64,000 bases of DNA from Bog-473 sp963744935. GTDB taxonomy: Bacteria; Actinomycetota; Acidimicrobiia; Acidimicrobiales; RAAP-2. Positions 43,792-55,317 of this stretch are shown one piece after another. Position 1 is the first letter of the stretch; each line of letters starts with the position of its first letter. The notes beneath the pieces are model-generated. The model did not search any database and was not told the origin of the DNA. It saw nothing but the letters and a program-made list of their open reading frames with translations. Where the stretch lies: assembly GCA_963744935.1 (NCBI GenBank), contig CAVUVM010000005.1:62001-126000 (forward strand), written 5' to 3'. The position numbers and the translations under genes are program-made.

Positions 43792-46584
43792 TCAGAAGGG
43801 GTCGGTGGGCGGTGCCTTCATCGCCGGATCCGCGGATGCGGACCCGGTGCCAGCAGCCTTCTTCGCTGCCGTCGCCTTCGTTGCTTTCTTCGCTGTCTTC
43901 TTCGCAGATTTCTTGGCGGCCTTCTTGGCCGGCGCCGCCTTCTTGGCGGCCTTCTTCTTGCGCGTCGACGGCCCGGCGGCGCGGCGCTCGGCCAAGAGCT
44001 CGGCGGCTCGGTCCATGCCGATAGTCTCGACTTCGTCGCCCTTGCGCAGGCTGGCGTTCGTGGCGCCGTCGGTGACGTAGGGTCCGAAGCGTCCATCCTT
44101 CACGACGACGGGCAGGTTGGTGGCAGGGTCGGTGCCGAGTTCCCGCAGGGGTGCCGCGGACACGCGTCCCCGGCGTTGCTTGGGCTGCGCGAACAGGGCA
44201 CGCGCCTCATCGAGGGTGATGGTGAGGAGCTGCTCCTCGCTCGCCAGGCTGCGCGTGTCGGTTCCACGCTTGACGTACGGACCGAAGCGCCCGTTGTGCG
44301 CCACGACGTCTTCGCCCGTGTCGGGGTCGCTTCCCACCGTGCGCGGGATGCGCAGCAGGTCGAGCGCCTGCTCGAACGTCAGCGTCGCCGGGTCCATGGA
44401 GCCGAACAGTGAAGCGGTGCGTGGCTTGTCGCCGCCCTCGACCAGCTCGCCGACCTGCACGTAGGGACCGAAGCGGCCCGCCTTGACCTGAATGTCGAGC
44501 CCGCTCTCGGGGTGCGTCCCGAGCACGCGGTCGTTGGAGGGTGCCGCCAGGATCTCCTCGGCGCGCGGGATCGTCAGCTCGTCGGGCGCCAGGTCGTCGG
44601 GAATGGAGGCTCGGTCCTCGCCGCGCTGGAGGTACGGGCCGTAACGGCCGACGCGCGCCACGATGGGCTGGCCATCGCTGCCCTCACCGAGCGGGATGGA
44701 GTTGACCTCGCGGGCGTCGATCTCGGCCAGATGCGCCGCCACCGTTGCCTTCAGGCCGAGCGTGTCGACCTCGGTACCGTCGGTCGCCATGGCACCCGGC
44801 GCGTCACTCCCGAAGTAGAAGCGGGTCAGCCAGGGCAGCACCTCCTCCGTCCCCGATGCGATGTCGTCGAGATCGTCCTCCATCGACGCCGTGAACCCGT
44901 AGTCGACGAGATTGCCGAAGTAGCGCTCGAGCAGCCCCACGACGGCGAACGCGGTGAAGCTCGGCACGAGCGCCGTGCCCTTCTTCCAGACGTAGCCCCG
45001 GTCGAGGATGGTGGCGATGACGCTGGCATAGGTGGACGGCCGCCCCACTCCGAGCTCCTCCATCGCCTTGACGAGCGATGCCTCGGTGTAGCGGGCGGGC
45101 GGCTGCGTGGTGTGCGAGCCCGGCTCGAACGCCCTGCCCTCGACGCGGTCTCCCTCGGCCAGCGCGGGGAGCACCATTTCTTCTGGGGCGTCGGTGTCTG
45201 GGTCGTCCTCGTCGCGACCTTCCTTGTAGGCCCGCAGGAACCCCGAGAAGGCGATGACCCGGCCGCTCGCCGAGAACTCCGCCTCTTCCCCGGCCGCCAC
45301 GCCGCTGGGCACGTCGGCCACCAGCCGCACCTGCGCGCTCGTCCCGGTGGCGTCGTTCATCTGCGAGGCCACCGTGCGCATCCAGATCAGCTCGTAGAGG
45401 CGGAGCTCGTCGCCCGAGAGCGCGCGGCCGACCTGTTCGGGCGTGCGGAAGGTCTCACCCGCCGGGCGGATCGCCTCGTGCGCCTCCTGGGCGTTCTTCA
45501 CCTTGCGCTCGTAGCGCCGCGGCGCGTCGGGCACGTAGTCGGCACCGAACATCTCGCGAGCCTGGCTCCGCGCCGCGGTGAGCGCTTCGTCCGAGAGCGT
45601 GGTCGAATCGGTCCGCATGTAGGTGATGTAGCCCTGCTCGTAGAGTCGCTGGGCCACCTGCATGGCGCGCTGCGCGCTGAAGCGAAGCTTGCGGCCGGCC
45701 TCCTGCTGCAGCGTGGACGTCATGAACGGTGCGGCAGGCGAACGCCGGAAGGGGCGCTCGGTCACCGACCGCACGGTGAAGGCCTCGCCCGTCAATGCTG
45801 TGGCGACCGAGGTTGCCTCGTCCTCGCCCAGGACCCTGACCGCCGTCTTGGCGGACTGCTGGCCCTGCTCGTCGAAGTCCTTGCCGGTGGCGACGGCGGT
45901 CCCACCGAGCGTGACCAGCGTCGCCCCGAAGCCGTTCGGCGCGGCGGCGTTGGCGAAGCTGCCCTCGACGCCCCACCAGGTGGCGGAGCGGAAGCGCATG
46001 CGGGCCCGCTCGCGCTCGACGACCATGCGGGTGGCCACGCTCTGGACACGACCCGCGGAGAGCCGCGGCATGACCTTGCGCCACAGCACCGGCGAGACCT
46101 CGTAGCCGTAGAGGCGGTCAAGGATGCGGCGGGCCTCCTGGGCGTCGACCAGCCGGCGGTCGAGCTCGCGCCACTCGTCGACCGCGCGGGCGATGGCCGC
46201 CGGGGTGATCTCGTGGAAGACCATCCGCTTGACCGGCACCGTCGGTGACAGCACCTCGGACAGGTGCCACGCGATCGACTCACCCTCGCGGTCCTCGTCG
46301 GTCGCGAGGTACAGCTCGTCGGCCCCCTTGAGGAGCTTCTTCAGGTTGGCGACCACCGACTTCTTCGGCGATGACACGACGTAGAGGGGTTTGAAGCCGT
46401 TGTCCACGTCGACACCGAGGCGTGCCCACGACTCGCCCTTGTAGGCGGCGGGCACCTCGTCGGCACCGCGCGGCAAGTCGCGGATGTGGCCGACCGAAGA
46501 CTCGACGATGAAGTCGGGGCCGAGCATCCCGCCGATGGTGCGCGCCTTGGCGGGCGACTCGACGATCACGAGCGCCTTACCCAC
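43792..46584 (-). CDS. topA: DNA topoisomerase I
   Basis: This 930-residue protein begins with the TOPRIM motif region (ALVIVESPAKARTIGGMLG, and the acidic DEDREGE in LATDEDREGESIAWHLSE). It has the catalytic tyrosine in GYITYMRTDST and a type IA core to about residue 600. C-terminal repeats of the actinobacterial type follow (GRFGPYV occurs several times), and the last 60 residues are Lys/Ala-rich (KKAAKKAAPAKKAAKK), a DNA-binding tail seen in actinobacterial TopA. It relaxes negative supercoils. It starts a leftward run topA-tmk-holB with 2 bp between topA and tmk. Confidence 0.96.
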   Translation of the reverse strand: MGKALVIVESPAKARTIGGMLGPDFIVESSVGHIRDLPRGADEVPAAYKGESWARLGVDVDNGFKPLYVVSSPKKSVVANLKKLLKGADELYLATDEDREGESIAWHLSEVLSPTVPVKRMVFHEITPAAIARAVDEWRELDRRLVDAQEARRILDRLYGYEVSPVLWRKVMPRLSAGRVQSVATRMVVERERARMRFRSATWWGVEGSFANAAAPNGFGATLVTLGGTAVATGKDFDEQGQQSAKTAVRVLGEDEATSVATALTGEAFTVRSVTERPFRRSPAAPFMTSTLQQEAGRKLRFSAQRAMQVAQRLYEQGYITYMRTDSTTLSDEALTAARSQAREMFGADYVPDAPRRYERKVKNAQEAHEAIRPAGETFRTPEQVGRALSGDELRLYELIWMRTVASQMNDATGTSAQVRLVADVPSGVAAGEEAEFSASGRVIAFSGFLRAYKEGRDEDDPDTDAPEEMVLPALAEGDRVEGRAFEPGSHTTQPPARYTEASLVKAMEELGVGRPSTYASVIATILDRGYVWKKGTALVPSFTAFAVVGLLERYFGNLVDYGFTASMEDDLDDIASGTEEVLPWLTRFYFGSDAPGAMATDGTEVDTLGLKATVAAHLAEIDAREVNSIPLGEGSDGQPIVARVGRYGPYLQRGEDRASIPDDLAPDELTIPRAEEILAAPSNDRVLGTHPESGLDIQVKAGRFGPYVQVGELVEGGDKPRTASLFGSMDPATLTFEQALDLLRIPRTVGSDPDTGEDVVAHNGRFGPYVKRGTDTRSLASEEQLLTITLDEARALFAQPKQRRGRVSAAPLRELGTDPATNLPVVVKDGRFGPYVTDGATNASLRKGDEVETIGMDRAAELLAERRAAGPSTRKKKAAKKAAPAKKAAKKSAKKTAKKATKATAAKKAAGTGSASADPAMKAPPTDPF

Positions 46585-46725
46585 GAGGCACCCCGCGGGG
46601 CAACGATCGGAATAGTGAAACGGGGGGCATGGTCACGTCAGCGTGGGGGTCCGCCGCCCTGCCTGTCAAGGGCGGCTGCTTCAGGCACGTCTCCTGCTGA
46701 TCGATCTCTTAGGTGGCTGAGCAGG

Positions 46726-49047
<2,322 letters not shown>

Positions 49048-49276
49048 TCCCGGTGTGCCCTTTCTGTTCCAGTACGTCTTGGGGCGAGCTGGCGCTGACG
49101 CCCTCGCCCCTGCGGTGCGGCAGCGTTCGGCACCACGGTGGTCGTTGTCATGAACCCCCTCGGAAGGCGCGCCGGCGAGGTCACGCCCGACGCGAGGCCG
49201 CCGGGCACGTTAGCGACTGGCACACGGGCGGGCAATTTCGCAGCGGTCGCGGGCGCCTCTGACCAGGACGAACGGC

Positions 49277-51730
49277 TCAAGATTCGGCCGGGTCACTGGG
49301 GGCGCCCTGAACGAGCTCGAAGGAGGGATTCAACATCGCAGGGCGGCGGCCCCAGGTGCCGACCATGCCCTCGGCGACCAGGCGCGCGCCGGGCTCGATC
49401 CCCGCGATCTTGGGGCGGCCCTGGAACACGAGAAGCAGGCCGCCGGTGCCGTCGCTCAGCACGCACTCGAGGTTGGAGGTCCCGGCCCGGGGCTGCACCC
49501 GGACCGACTTCACCCGTCCGGCCACCCTGAGCCGCTGGCGCGGCACGACCGAGGCGATGGGTGTCGTCGCGCCGGCGCGCTGTGCCAACGTCTCGTCCGC
49601 CGCCAGCACCGCGGAAGGTCGGCGCGGACCGTCCTTGCGGCCCAGGCGGTCCACCCCGCTCCGTCCCTCGCTGTCGATCTGCGCCGCGCCGTCTCCGCCC
49701 GTTCCGCTCAGGCGCGACCTCTGGACCCAACGCCCGTAGGAGCGCGCCCGCTCCTCGAAGCGGCCGCCGACCGCGAAGGGGACGATGGTCGCGCTCACGT
49801 GAGGCACCTGGCCCAGCACTGCTGCGATCTTGTCCGCCGTGCGGTCGTGCAGGAACCGCTGCCACACCCGGGCGAAGCTGCGCCGCGGGAGCAGCACCGT
49901 GCACTCGGTGTCCCCGTCGAGCGTGGCGTCCGCCACCAGCTCAATGGCAGCCCGGCCGAGTCGCCGATCAGGGCACTCGATGATGTCGAGGGGAAGGCGG
50001 GCCAGCCCCAGCCGGCTCCATTCGGCCTCGAGCTCCCGGGCCGCCTTGGTGTCGATGTCGAAGTGGACGGCCCGCAGGTCGTCGGGCGACAGCGTCCAGC
50101 GCGTACTGCAATGCGCGCGCGGTGGCCATGTCGAGGCGGTCGACGAGGACGACGACGACGTGCCGGCGCAGCACGGGCGCCTCGGACGCCTCGATGACCC
50201 CCGTCTCGAGCATGTCTGCCTCCCCGCGTACTGGTGGTGCAGGCGGATGAGCCCGATGTAGAGGAGCGGCCCCACCACGAAGATCAGCCACGCCCCCTCC
50301 TTGAACTTGGCCACGGAGAAAATGAGGACCACGGTGAAGGACAAGAAGGCGGAGAAACCGTTGATGACGACGCTGCGGCGCCAATGGCCCTCTCGCGCCG
50401 TGAGATGGTGCTTCACCATGCCCGACCCGGCCATGGTGAAGCCGGTGAACACGCCGATCGCGTAGAGGGCGACCAGACCGTTGACCTGCGCCTTGTAGGC
50501 GAGCACGAGGGCCAGCGCCACGCCGGCCAGCACGAGGATGCCGTTGGAGAAGGCCAGCCGATGGCCGCGGCGGGTGAGCTGCCGCGGCAAGAAGGCATCG
50601 CCTGCGACGAAGTTCGCCAGGTACGGGAACCCGTTGAAGCTCGTGTTGCCGCCGGTGTAGAGGATCAGCATCGTGGCCAGCTGCACCAGGTAGAAGCCCA
50701 GATGTCCGATGGGGCTGGAGCCGAAGACGGCCCGGACCTCCTGGGACACCACCGTCGGCGAACCGTTGGCGTAGGGCACCGCATGGGTCCACCGCGCCAA
50801 GAGGGTGACGCCGAGCACGAGGAAGCCGAGCGTGGAGCTCATGATGACCAGCGTCTGGCGGGCGTTGCGCGCCTCGGGCTTGCGGAAGCTGCTTACGCCG
50901 TTGGAGATGGCTTCGAGGCCGGTCAGTGACGACCCGCCATTGGCGAAGGAGCGCAACAGCGTGATGAAGGCGAGGCCCATCAGCCATCCCGAGCCCGGCG
51001 TGCCGATCTTCCCGCCGAAGACCTGGTCGGCGGGCGGCAGCGGGATCTGGTGGAGTGCGCCCAGGGCCTCCTTGACGAAGCCGACGATGATCACCGAGCC
51101 CAGGGAGAAGATGAAGAAGTAGGTCGGGATGGCGAAGTAGCTGCCGGCCTCGCGGATGCCGCGCAGGTTTCCGTAGAGGAGGACCAGCACGACGCCGACC
51201 GTGATGGCGACGGTGTCGACGGTGTTGGCCAGTGCGGGCACGGCACTCGTCAGCGCCGCCGTACCCGCGGAGGTCTGCACCGCGACGGTGACCGTGTAGT
51301 CGATGAGCAGTGCGACCGCGGCGATCTGCGCGATCTTCGGTCCGAAGTTGTCGCGGGCGACCACGTAGGAGCCGCCCGCCTTGGTGTAGAGCGCGATGAC
51401 CTCGAGGTACGACAGGGTCACGAAGAAGAGGACTCCCAAGATGGCGAGCGTGATGGGGACGACCAGCGTGAAGGCGGCCAGGCCCACGTAGGGCACCAGC
51501 TGGGTCAGCATCTCCTCGGTGCCGTAGGCAGACGACGAGATGCAATCGGGCGACAGCACCCCGAGTGCAGTCGGCTTGTTGAGCCGCTCCGATGCCAGCT
51601 GCTCGGTCACCAGCGGCGGCCCGAGGAGCCGGTTCTTCAGCCGGTAGCGCCGCGTCTCTGGGATGTCCTCTGCGGCGAGCCCGGGCAGGGGAACCGTGGG
51701 CCTAGATCTCGTCGAGGTCGCCACGGCCAC
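49277..51730 (-). CDS. APC-family permease with C-terminal OB-fold domain
   Basis: Starting at a GTG (51730 or 51724), the first 500 or so residues are an amino-acid/polyamine/cation (APC) permease with 12 helices and SSAYGTEEML near helix 1. After a cytoplasmic UspA-like linker the last 100 residues form an OB fold (RLRVAGRVKSVRVQPRAG, LECVLSDGTGGLLLVFQG, AEGMVGTWGRRPAM). In mycobacteria the comparable permease and a small OB-fold protein are encoded near the trkA pair as separate genes; here they are joined. A stretch of about 43 codons (50105-50228) reads sensibly only in another frame (EADMLETGVIEASE), so two compensating indels are likely, one in a GGGG run near 50228. Substrate unknown; K+ is possible given the neighbours. 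Confidence 0.85.
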   Translation of the reverse strand: MAVATSTRSRPTVPLPGLAAEDIPETRRYRLKNRLLGPPLVTEQLASERLNKPTALGVLSPDCISSSAYGTEEMLTQLVPYVGLAAFTLVVPITLAILGVLFFVTLSYLEVIALYTKAGGSYVVARDNFGPKIAQIAAVALLIDYTVTVAVQTSAGTAALTSAVPALANTVDTVAITVGVVLVLLYGNLRGIREAGSYFAIPTYFFIFSLGSVIIVGFVKEALGALHQIPLPPADQVFGGKIGTPGSGWLMGLAFITLLRSFANGGSSLTGLEAISNGVSSFRKPEARNARQTLVIMSSTLGFLVLGVTLLARWTHAVPYANGSPTVVSQEVRAVFGSSPIGHLGFYLVQLATMLILYTGGNTSFNGFPYLANFVAGDAFLPRQLTRRGHRLAFSNGILVLAGVALALVLAYKAQVNGLVALYAIGVFTGFTMAGSGMVKHHLTAREGHWRRSVVINGFSAFLSFTVVLIFSVAKFKEGAWLIFVVGPLLYIGLIRLHHQYAGRQTCSRRGSSRRPRRPCCAGTSSSSSSTASTWPPRAHCSTRWTLSPDDLRAVHFDIDTKAARELEAEWSRLGLARLPLDIIECPDRRLGRAAIELVADATLDGDTECTVLLPRRSFARVWQRFLHDRTADKIAAVLGQVPHVSATIVPFAVGGRFEERARSYGRWVQRSRLSGTGGDGAAQIDSEGRSGVDRLGRKDGPRRPSAVLAADETLAQRAGATTPIASVVPRQRLRVAGRVKSVRVQPRAGTSNLECVLSDGTGGLLLVFQGRPKIAGIEPGARLVAEGMVGTWGRRPAMLNPSFELVQGAPSDPAES

Positions 51731-51786
51731 ACAGTAGAAGCAATCGACCACCGCCTCGGGGCGCTTTTTGCACGGCCGGAGCAGGC

Positions 51787-52467
51787 GTGTTGCACTGTGG
51801 CGTGCACGTGATCGTCGTCGGGTGTGGCCGCGTCGGCTCCGGCCTCGCCATCTCGCTGAGCGCAGAGGGCCACTCGGTGGCCGTCTTGGACAAGTCACCG
51901 CGCGCCTTTCGGCGCCTCAAAGACTGGGACGGTCCCCGTCTCGTCGGATCCGGCTTCGATCGCGACGATCTCGAAAAGGCCGGCGCGCTGCGCGCTGACG
52001 CGCTGGCGGCGGTGACGAGTGGCGACAACACGAACATCCTCACCGTGCGCATCGCCAGGGAGACCTACAAGATCCCCAATGTGGTGGCGCGCATCTACGA
52101 CCCGCGACGGGCCGAGATCTACCAACGCCTGGGCATCCCCACCGTGGCCACCGTGACCTGGACGATCGACCAGGTGCGCCGGCGCCTGCTCCCCGACCTC
52201 GACGTCGGGGATTGGTCCGACGCCACGGGCCGGCTCTCACTCGTCGACCGCTCGCTGCCCGATGCCTGGGCCGGCCAGCCGCTCAGCGAGCTCGAGGAGC
52301 CGGGACGTCTCAGCATCGTGGCGGTCACGCGCTCGGGTGTCCCCCGCCTCGATGGGCGCGAGCTCGTCGGCCAGGAGGGCGACGTGCTGCACCTCGCGGT
52401 GCTCGACGACGCATTGCATGACCTCGACCACACCCTCGCCCACACCAAGGCGAGCGGCGCCTCGTGA
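51787..52467 (+). CDS. TrkA-family K+ channel/transport regulator, first
   Basis: This 226-residue protein has an N-terminal Rossmann (RCK/TrkA-N) domain with VIVVGCGRVGSGLAISL as the NAD-binding loop, an acidic residue at the end of strand 2 (VLDKSP) and a C-terminal TrkA-C domain ending LHLAVLDDALHDLD. GTG start, with other GTGs at 51802 and 51808. It overlaps the next trkA-like gene by 4 bp (GTGA) and diverges from the APC permease. The pair matches the mycobacterial ceoB-ceoC arrangement of K+-uptake regulators. Confidence 0.9.
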   Translation: MLHCGVHVIVVGCGRVGSGLAISLSAEGHSVAVLDKSPRAFRRLKDWDGPRLVGSGFDRDDLEKAGALRADALAAVTSGDNTNILTVRIARETYKIPNVVARIYDPRRAEIYQRLGIPTVATVTWTIDQVRRRLLPDLDVGDWSDATGRLSLVDRSLPDAWAGQPLSELEEPGRLSIVAVTRSGVPRLDGRELVGQEGDVLHLAVLDDALHDLDHTLAHTKASGAS

Positions 52468-53135
52468 AGGTCGCCATCGCGGGCGCGGGCAGCGTCGGCA
52501 CCGCCATCGCCTCGGATCTGCACGCGAACGGGCACGACGTGCTCGTCTTCGAACGGGATCCGGACCTCGTCGAGCGGCTACGCCCGACCCTCGACGTGAC
52601 GTGGATCGCCGCTGATGCATGCGAGGTCTCGTCCCTCGACGCGGGGGGCCTCGCCACCGTCGACGTCGTGGTCGCCGCCACCGGTGACGACGAGGACAAT
52701 CTCGTGATCTCGCTGCTGGCCAAGCAGGAGTTCGCCGTGCCCCGGGTAGTGGCGCGGGTGAACCACCCCAAGAACCAGTGGCTCTTCAACGAGAGCTGGG
52801 GTGTCGACGTCTCCGTGTCGACGCCCCAGTTGCTCACCGCGCTCGTCGAAGAGGCGGTGTCGGTGGGCTCGCTCGTGCGGCTCCTGCAGTTCCAGGGCGG
52901 CGCCGCCCACCTGGTCGAGATCACCCTCGCCGAGGACTCACCCGCCAGCGACACCGCGATCGCCGACCTCACGTTCCCCCGCGACGCGGTCGTGGTCGCC
53001 GTGGTCCGGGCCGACCGCCTCATCGTGCCCCGCGGCGACACGACGTTGCAGTCGGGCGACGAGGTGCTCGTGCTCGTCACCGCCGAGGCCGAGGACGCCG
53101 TGCACGCGGCGTTCATCGCCGAGGCGAGCGCGTAG
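52464..53135 (+). CDS. TrkA-family K+ channel/transport regulator, second
   Basis: The 223-residue product starts MKVAIAGAGSVGTAIASDL, a complete Rossmann NAD(H)-binding loop, and has VFERDPD after strand 2, VVVAATGDDEDNLVISLLAK and a TrkA-C domain at the end. It starts within the stop of the first trkA-like gene, so the two are made together and may form a hetero-octameric ring under a K+ transporter. No transporter subunit of Trk/Ktr type is in the window; the adjacent APC permease is the obvious candidate partner. Confidence 0.92.
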   Translation: MKVAIAGAGSVGTAIASDLHANGHDVLVFERDPDLVERLRPTLDVTWIAADACEVSSLDAGGLATVDVVVAATGDDEDNLVISLLAKQEFAVPRVVARVNHPKNQWLFNESWGVDVSVSTPQLLTALVEEAVSVGSLVRLLQFQGGAAHLVEITLAEDSPASDTAIADLTFPRDAVVVAVVRADRLIVPRGDTTLQSGDEVLVLVTAEAEDAVHAAFIAEASA

Positions 53136-53263
53136 CGCGCAGGCGCAACCAGTCCGCAACCCCAGCGGCGGCCCTGCTCAGCGACACCGATCGTTCGCGG
53201 GCGCGTCCTCTAATTGTCACGCCTGCTCAAGATGGGGGTCGAACCGCCCGTACCATTAGTCAT

Positions 53264-54064
53264 ATGGAGGCGGCCTTCTTCGACCTCGACAAGACGGTTA
53301 TCGACCGCGCCTCCATCGCCGCGTTCGGGCGTCCCTTCCTCAAGGGCGGGTTGATCAACCGACGCCTCGTGGCGCGCGCGGCCATCTCACAGCTCATCTA
53401 CCTCTACTTCGGGGCCGACGAGGACCGATTGGTCCGGGTCCGCGAGTCGATGCTGGCGGTGACGAAGGGGTGGGACCGCGCCCAGGTACGCCAGATCGTG
53501 CGCGACACGATGCTCCACACGATCGAACCCATCATGTACGCCGAGGCGCTCGAGCTGATGGAGCTGCACCGGGCGGCGGGTCACCGCGTCTACCTGGTCT
53601 CGGCCTCACCCGAGGAGATCGTGCTCCCGCTGGCCGACCTCCTCGGGGTCGACGGTGCTATCTGCTCGCGCGGCGAGGTCGACGAGCAGGGCCGGTACAC
53701 GGGCCGGATGGCCTTCTACGCGTACGGCGAGTCGAAGGCGAACGCGATGCGCGAGCTGGCGGCGCGCACCGGGATCGATCTCAGCTCGAGCAGTGCCTAC
53801 TCGGACTCGGCCACCGACCTTCCCATGCTCGAGGCGGTCGGCCGGCCCGTCGCGGTCAACCCCGATCGCGCGCTGGCCAAGGTGGCGCGCGAGCGCGGCT
53901 GGGAGGTGCGCAACTTCACCAAGCCGATCCGGCTTCGCGACCGGGTAGGGCGCACGACGCCGGTGGTGACGACGAGCCTCGCCGTGGCCGGCGCCGCGCT
54001 GATCTTGTGGTGGCGCAGCCAGCGCGCCCGTCACGCGGCCCTGGCGGGCCGCCGCGCGGCCTGA
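53264..54064 (+). CDS. HAD-IB family phosphatase with C-terminal membrane anchor
   Basis: This 266-residue protein has HAD motif I FFDLDKTVI, motif II in VYLVSASPEE, Lys in GESKANAM and motif III YSDSATDLPMLEAVG. This is the SerB-like HAD-IB plan (phosphoserine, lysophosphatidic or related phosphates). A hydrophobic segment near the end (VTTSLAVAGAALILWW) followed by basic residues suggests attachment to the inner membrane, as for several mycobacterial members. A short hairpin after the stop (about 54080-54100) may end the transcript. Confidence 0.88.
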   Translation: MEAAFFDLDKTVIDRASIAAFGRPFLKGGLINRRLVARAAISQLIYLYFGADEDRLVRVRESMLAVTKGWDRAQVRQIVRDTMLHTIEPIMYAEALELMELHRAAGHRVYLVSASPEEIVLPLADLLGVDGAICSRGEVDEQGRYTGRMAFYAYGESKANAMRELAARTGIDLSSSSAYSDSATDLPMLEAVGRPVAVNPDRALAKVARERGWEVRNFTKPIRLRDRVGRTTPVVTTSLAVAGAALILWWRSQRARHAALAGRRAA

Positions 54065-54103
54065 GCCAGTCGACGGCGACCCCGAAGGGGGCCTCCGGGC
54101 TTT

Positions 54104-54178
54104 CTAGGCTTCGCGCAGGCGACGCGCCGCGACGACGCCGATTGCAACCAGCAGGGCGAGGATGAGGAGCTTCTTCAT
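54104..54178 (-). CDS. 24-residue membrane miniprotein
   Basis: An ATG at 54178 opens a frame for MKKLLILALLVAIGVVAARR and four more residues, a single hydrophobic helix with basic ends. The start resembles the DLW-39 type of tiny actinobacterial proteins, but this one is shorter. A 9-bp inverted repeat (CTAGGCTTC at 54104, GAAGCCTAG at 54183-54191) brackets it. No Shine-Dalgarno sequence is evident, so translation is uncertain. Confidence 0.4.
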   Translation of the reverse strand: MKKLLILALLVAIGVVAARRLREA

Positions 54179-54251
54179 GTCGAGAAGCCTAGGCGCGGGC
54201 CCGTTCGCCGTGTTGCGGCCACCCCGGCTCGGAGGCCGGGAGGCGGCGGGA

Positions 54252-55190
54252 TCAGACGGTCAGCAGGTCCCGGGCGCCGGTGTCCGACGACGGGTGGCGC
54301 AGCTTGGACATCGCCCGCGCCTCGATCTGGCGGATGCGCTCACGAGTCAGGTTGAAATGCTCGCCCACTTCTTCCAACGTCCTCGGCTCGCCCCGGTCCA
54401 ACCCGAAGCGCAGGCGCAGGATCTCGCGCTCGCGCTCGTCGAGCGGGGAGAGGAGCCGGCCGATCTCGTCGGGCAGCAAGGACACCGCCGCCACCTCGAA
54501 GGGTGACTCGGCGGAGCGGTCCTCGACGACATCGCCCAGCTCGGCGTCGCCGTCTTCGCGCAGCGGCTCGGACAGCGAGAGCGGCTCGGCCCGGAAGCGC
54601 AGCGCCTCGACGAGCTTGTCCTCGGGCATCTCGACCTCGATGCCGAGCTCGGCCAGGGTGGCGGGGCGACCCAGCTTGAGCTCGAGGCGCGCCTGCGCCT
54701 TCTGCACGCGCGCCAAGGTGTCGCCGGCGTGCACCGGCAGGCGGATCGTGCGCCCGGTGTTGGCGATGCCTCGCGTGATGGCCTGGCGGATCCACCATGT
54801 GGCGTAGGTGGAGAACTTGAAGCCCTTGCGCCAGTCGAACTTCTCGACGGCGTGCATCAGGCCGAGGTTGCCCTCCTGGATCAGGTCCAGCAGCGGCAGG
54901 CCCGAGGCTTGATACTTCTTCGCGATCGACACGACCAGACGCAGGTTCGACTGGACGAAGGTCTGCTGGGCCTGCTCACCCTCCATCACGGCTCGACGAA
55001 GCTCGCGCTTCTTCGCCGTGGTGAGGCCCTTGGTCGCCTTGGCCACCTCGGCCTCCGCAGCCCGCCCGCCCTCGATGGCCTGGGCGAGGCGGACCTCGTC
55101 GTCCTTGGTCAGCAGGGGGTATTGCCCGATGTCGGTCAAGTACAGCCGGACGAGATCCTCGTCGTCGCGCTCAATTCGTTCCTTCGCCAA
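54252..55190 (-). CDS. Sigma-70 family RNA polymerase sigma factor (RpoD/HrdB-like)
   Basis: Region 1.2 (LVRLYLTDIGQYPLL), region 2 (DLIQEGNLGLMHAVEKFDW, then FSTYATWWIRQAI), region 3 and region 4.2 (LEEVGEHFNLTRERIRQIEA) are all present. The start is uncertain: a TTG at 55190 gives 312 residues and lies just before region 1.2, while the same frame stays open well upstream without family similarity. A primary or group 2 sigma factor is likely; with no long acidic region 1.1 it is closer to HrdB-type paralogues. A small inverted repeat ACAGTG/CACTGT lies upstream near 55305-55320. Confidence 0.88.
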   Translation of the reverse strand: MAKERIERDDEDLVRLYLTDIGQYPLLTKDDEVRLAQAIEGGRAAEAEVAKATKGLTTAKKRELRRAVMEGEQAQQTFVQSNLRLVVSIAKKYQASGLPLLDLIQEGNLGLMHAVEKFDWRKGFKFSTYATWWIRQAITRGIANTGRTIRLPVHAGDTLARVQKAQARLELKLGRPATLAELGIEVEMPEDKLVEALRFRAEPLSLSEPLREDGDAELGDVVEDRSAESPFEVAAVSLLPDEIGRLLSPLDEREREILRLRFGLDRGEPRTLEEVGEHFNLTRERIRQIEARAMSKLRHPSSDTGARDLLTV

Positions 55191-55317
55191 GATCCTCGCC
55201 GCAACCTTCCGTCCCAGTAGCTCGGCAGGGGGGCCTGGCCGGGCATTCGCGCTCGTACACAGCAGCCGACGTCCGTTCCTGGCGTTCGTGGTCTGCGGAG
55301 ACAGTGTAATGGCACTG

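Noticed and set aside
44512..46248. Long open frame on the plus strand opposite topA
   Set aside because: It is Arg/His/Gly/Leu-rich, lacks a ribosome site and mirrors the codon bias of topA, whose protein is clearly recognisable on the other strand.
49048..49276. Riboswitch upstream of the pyrophosphatase
   Set aside because: No recognisable riboswitch core or long stem was found by eye in these 229 bp.
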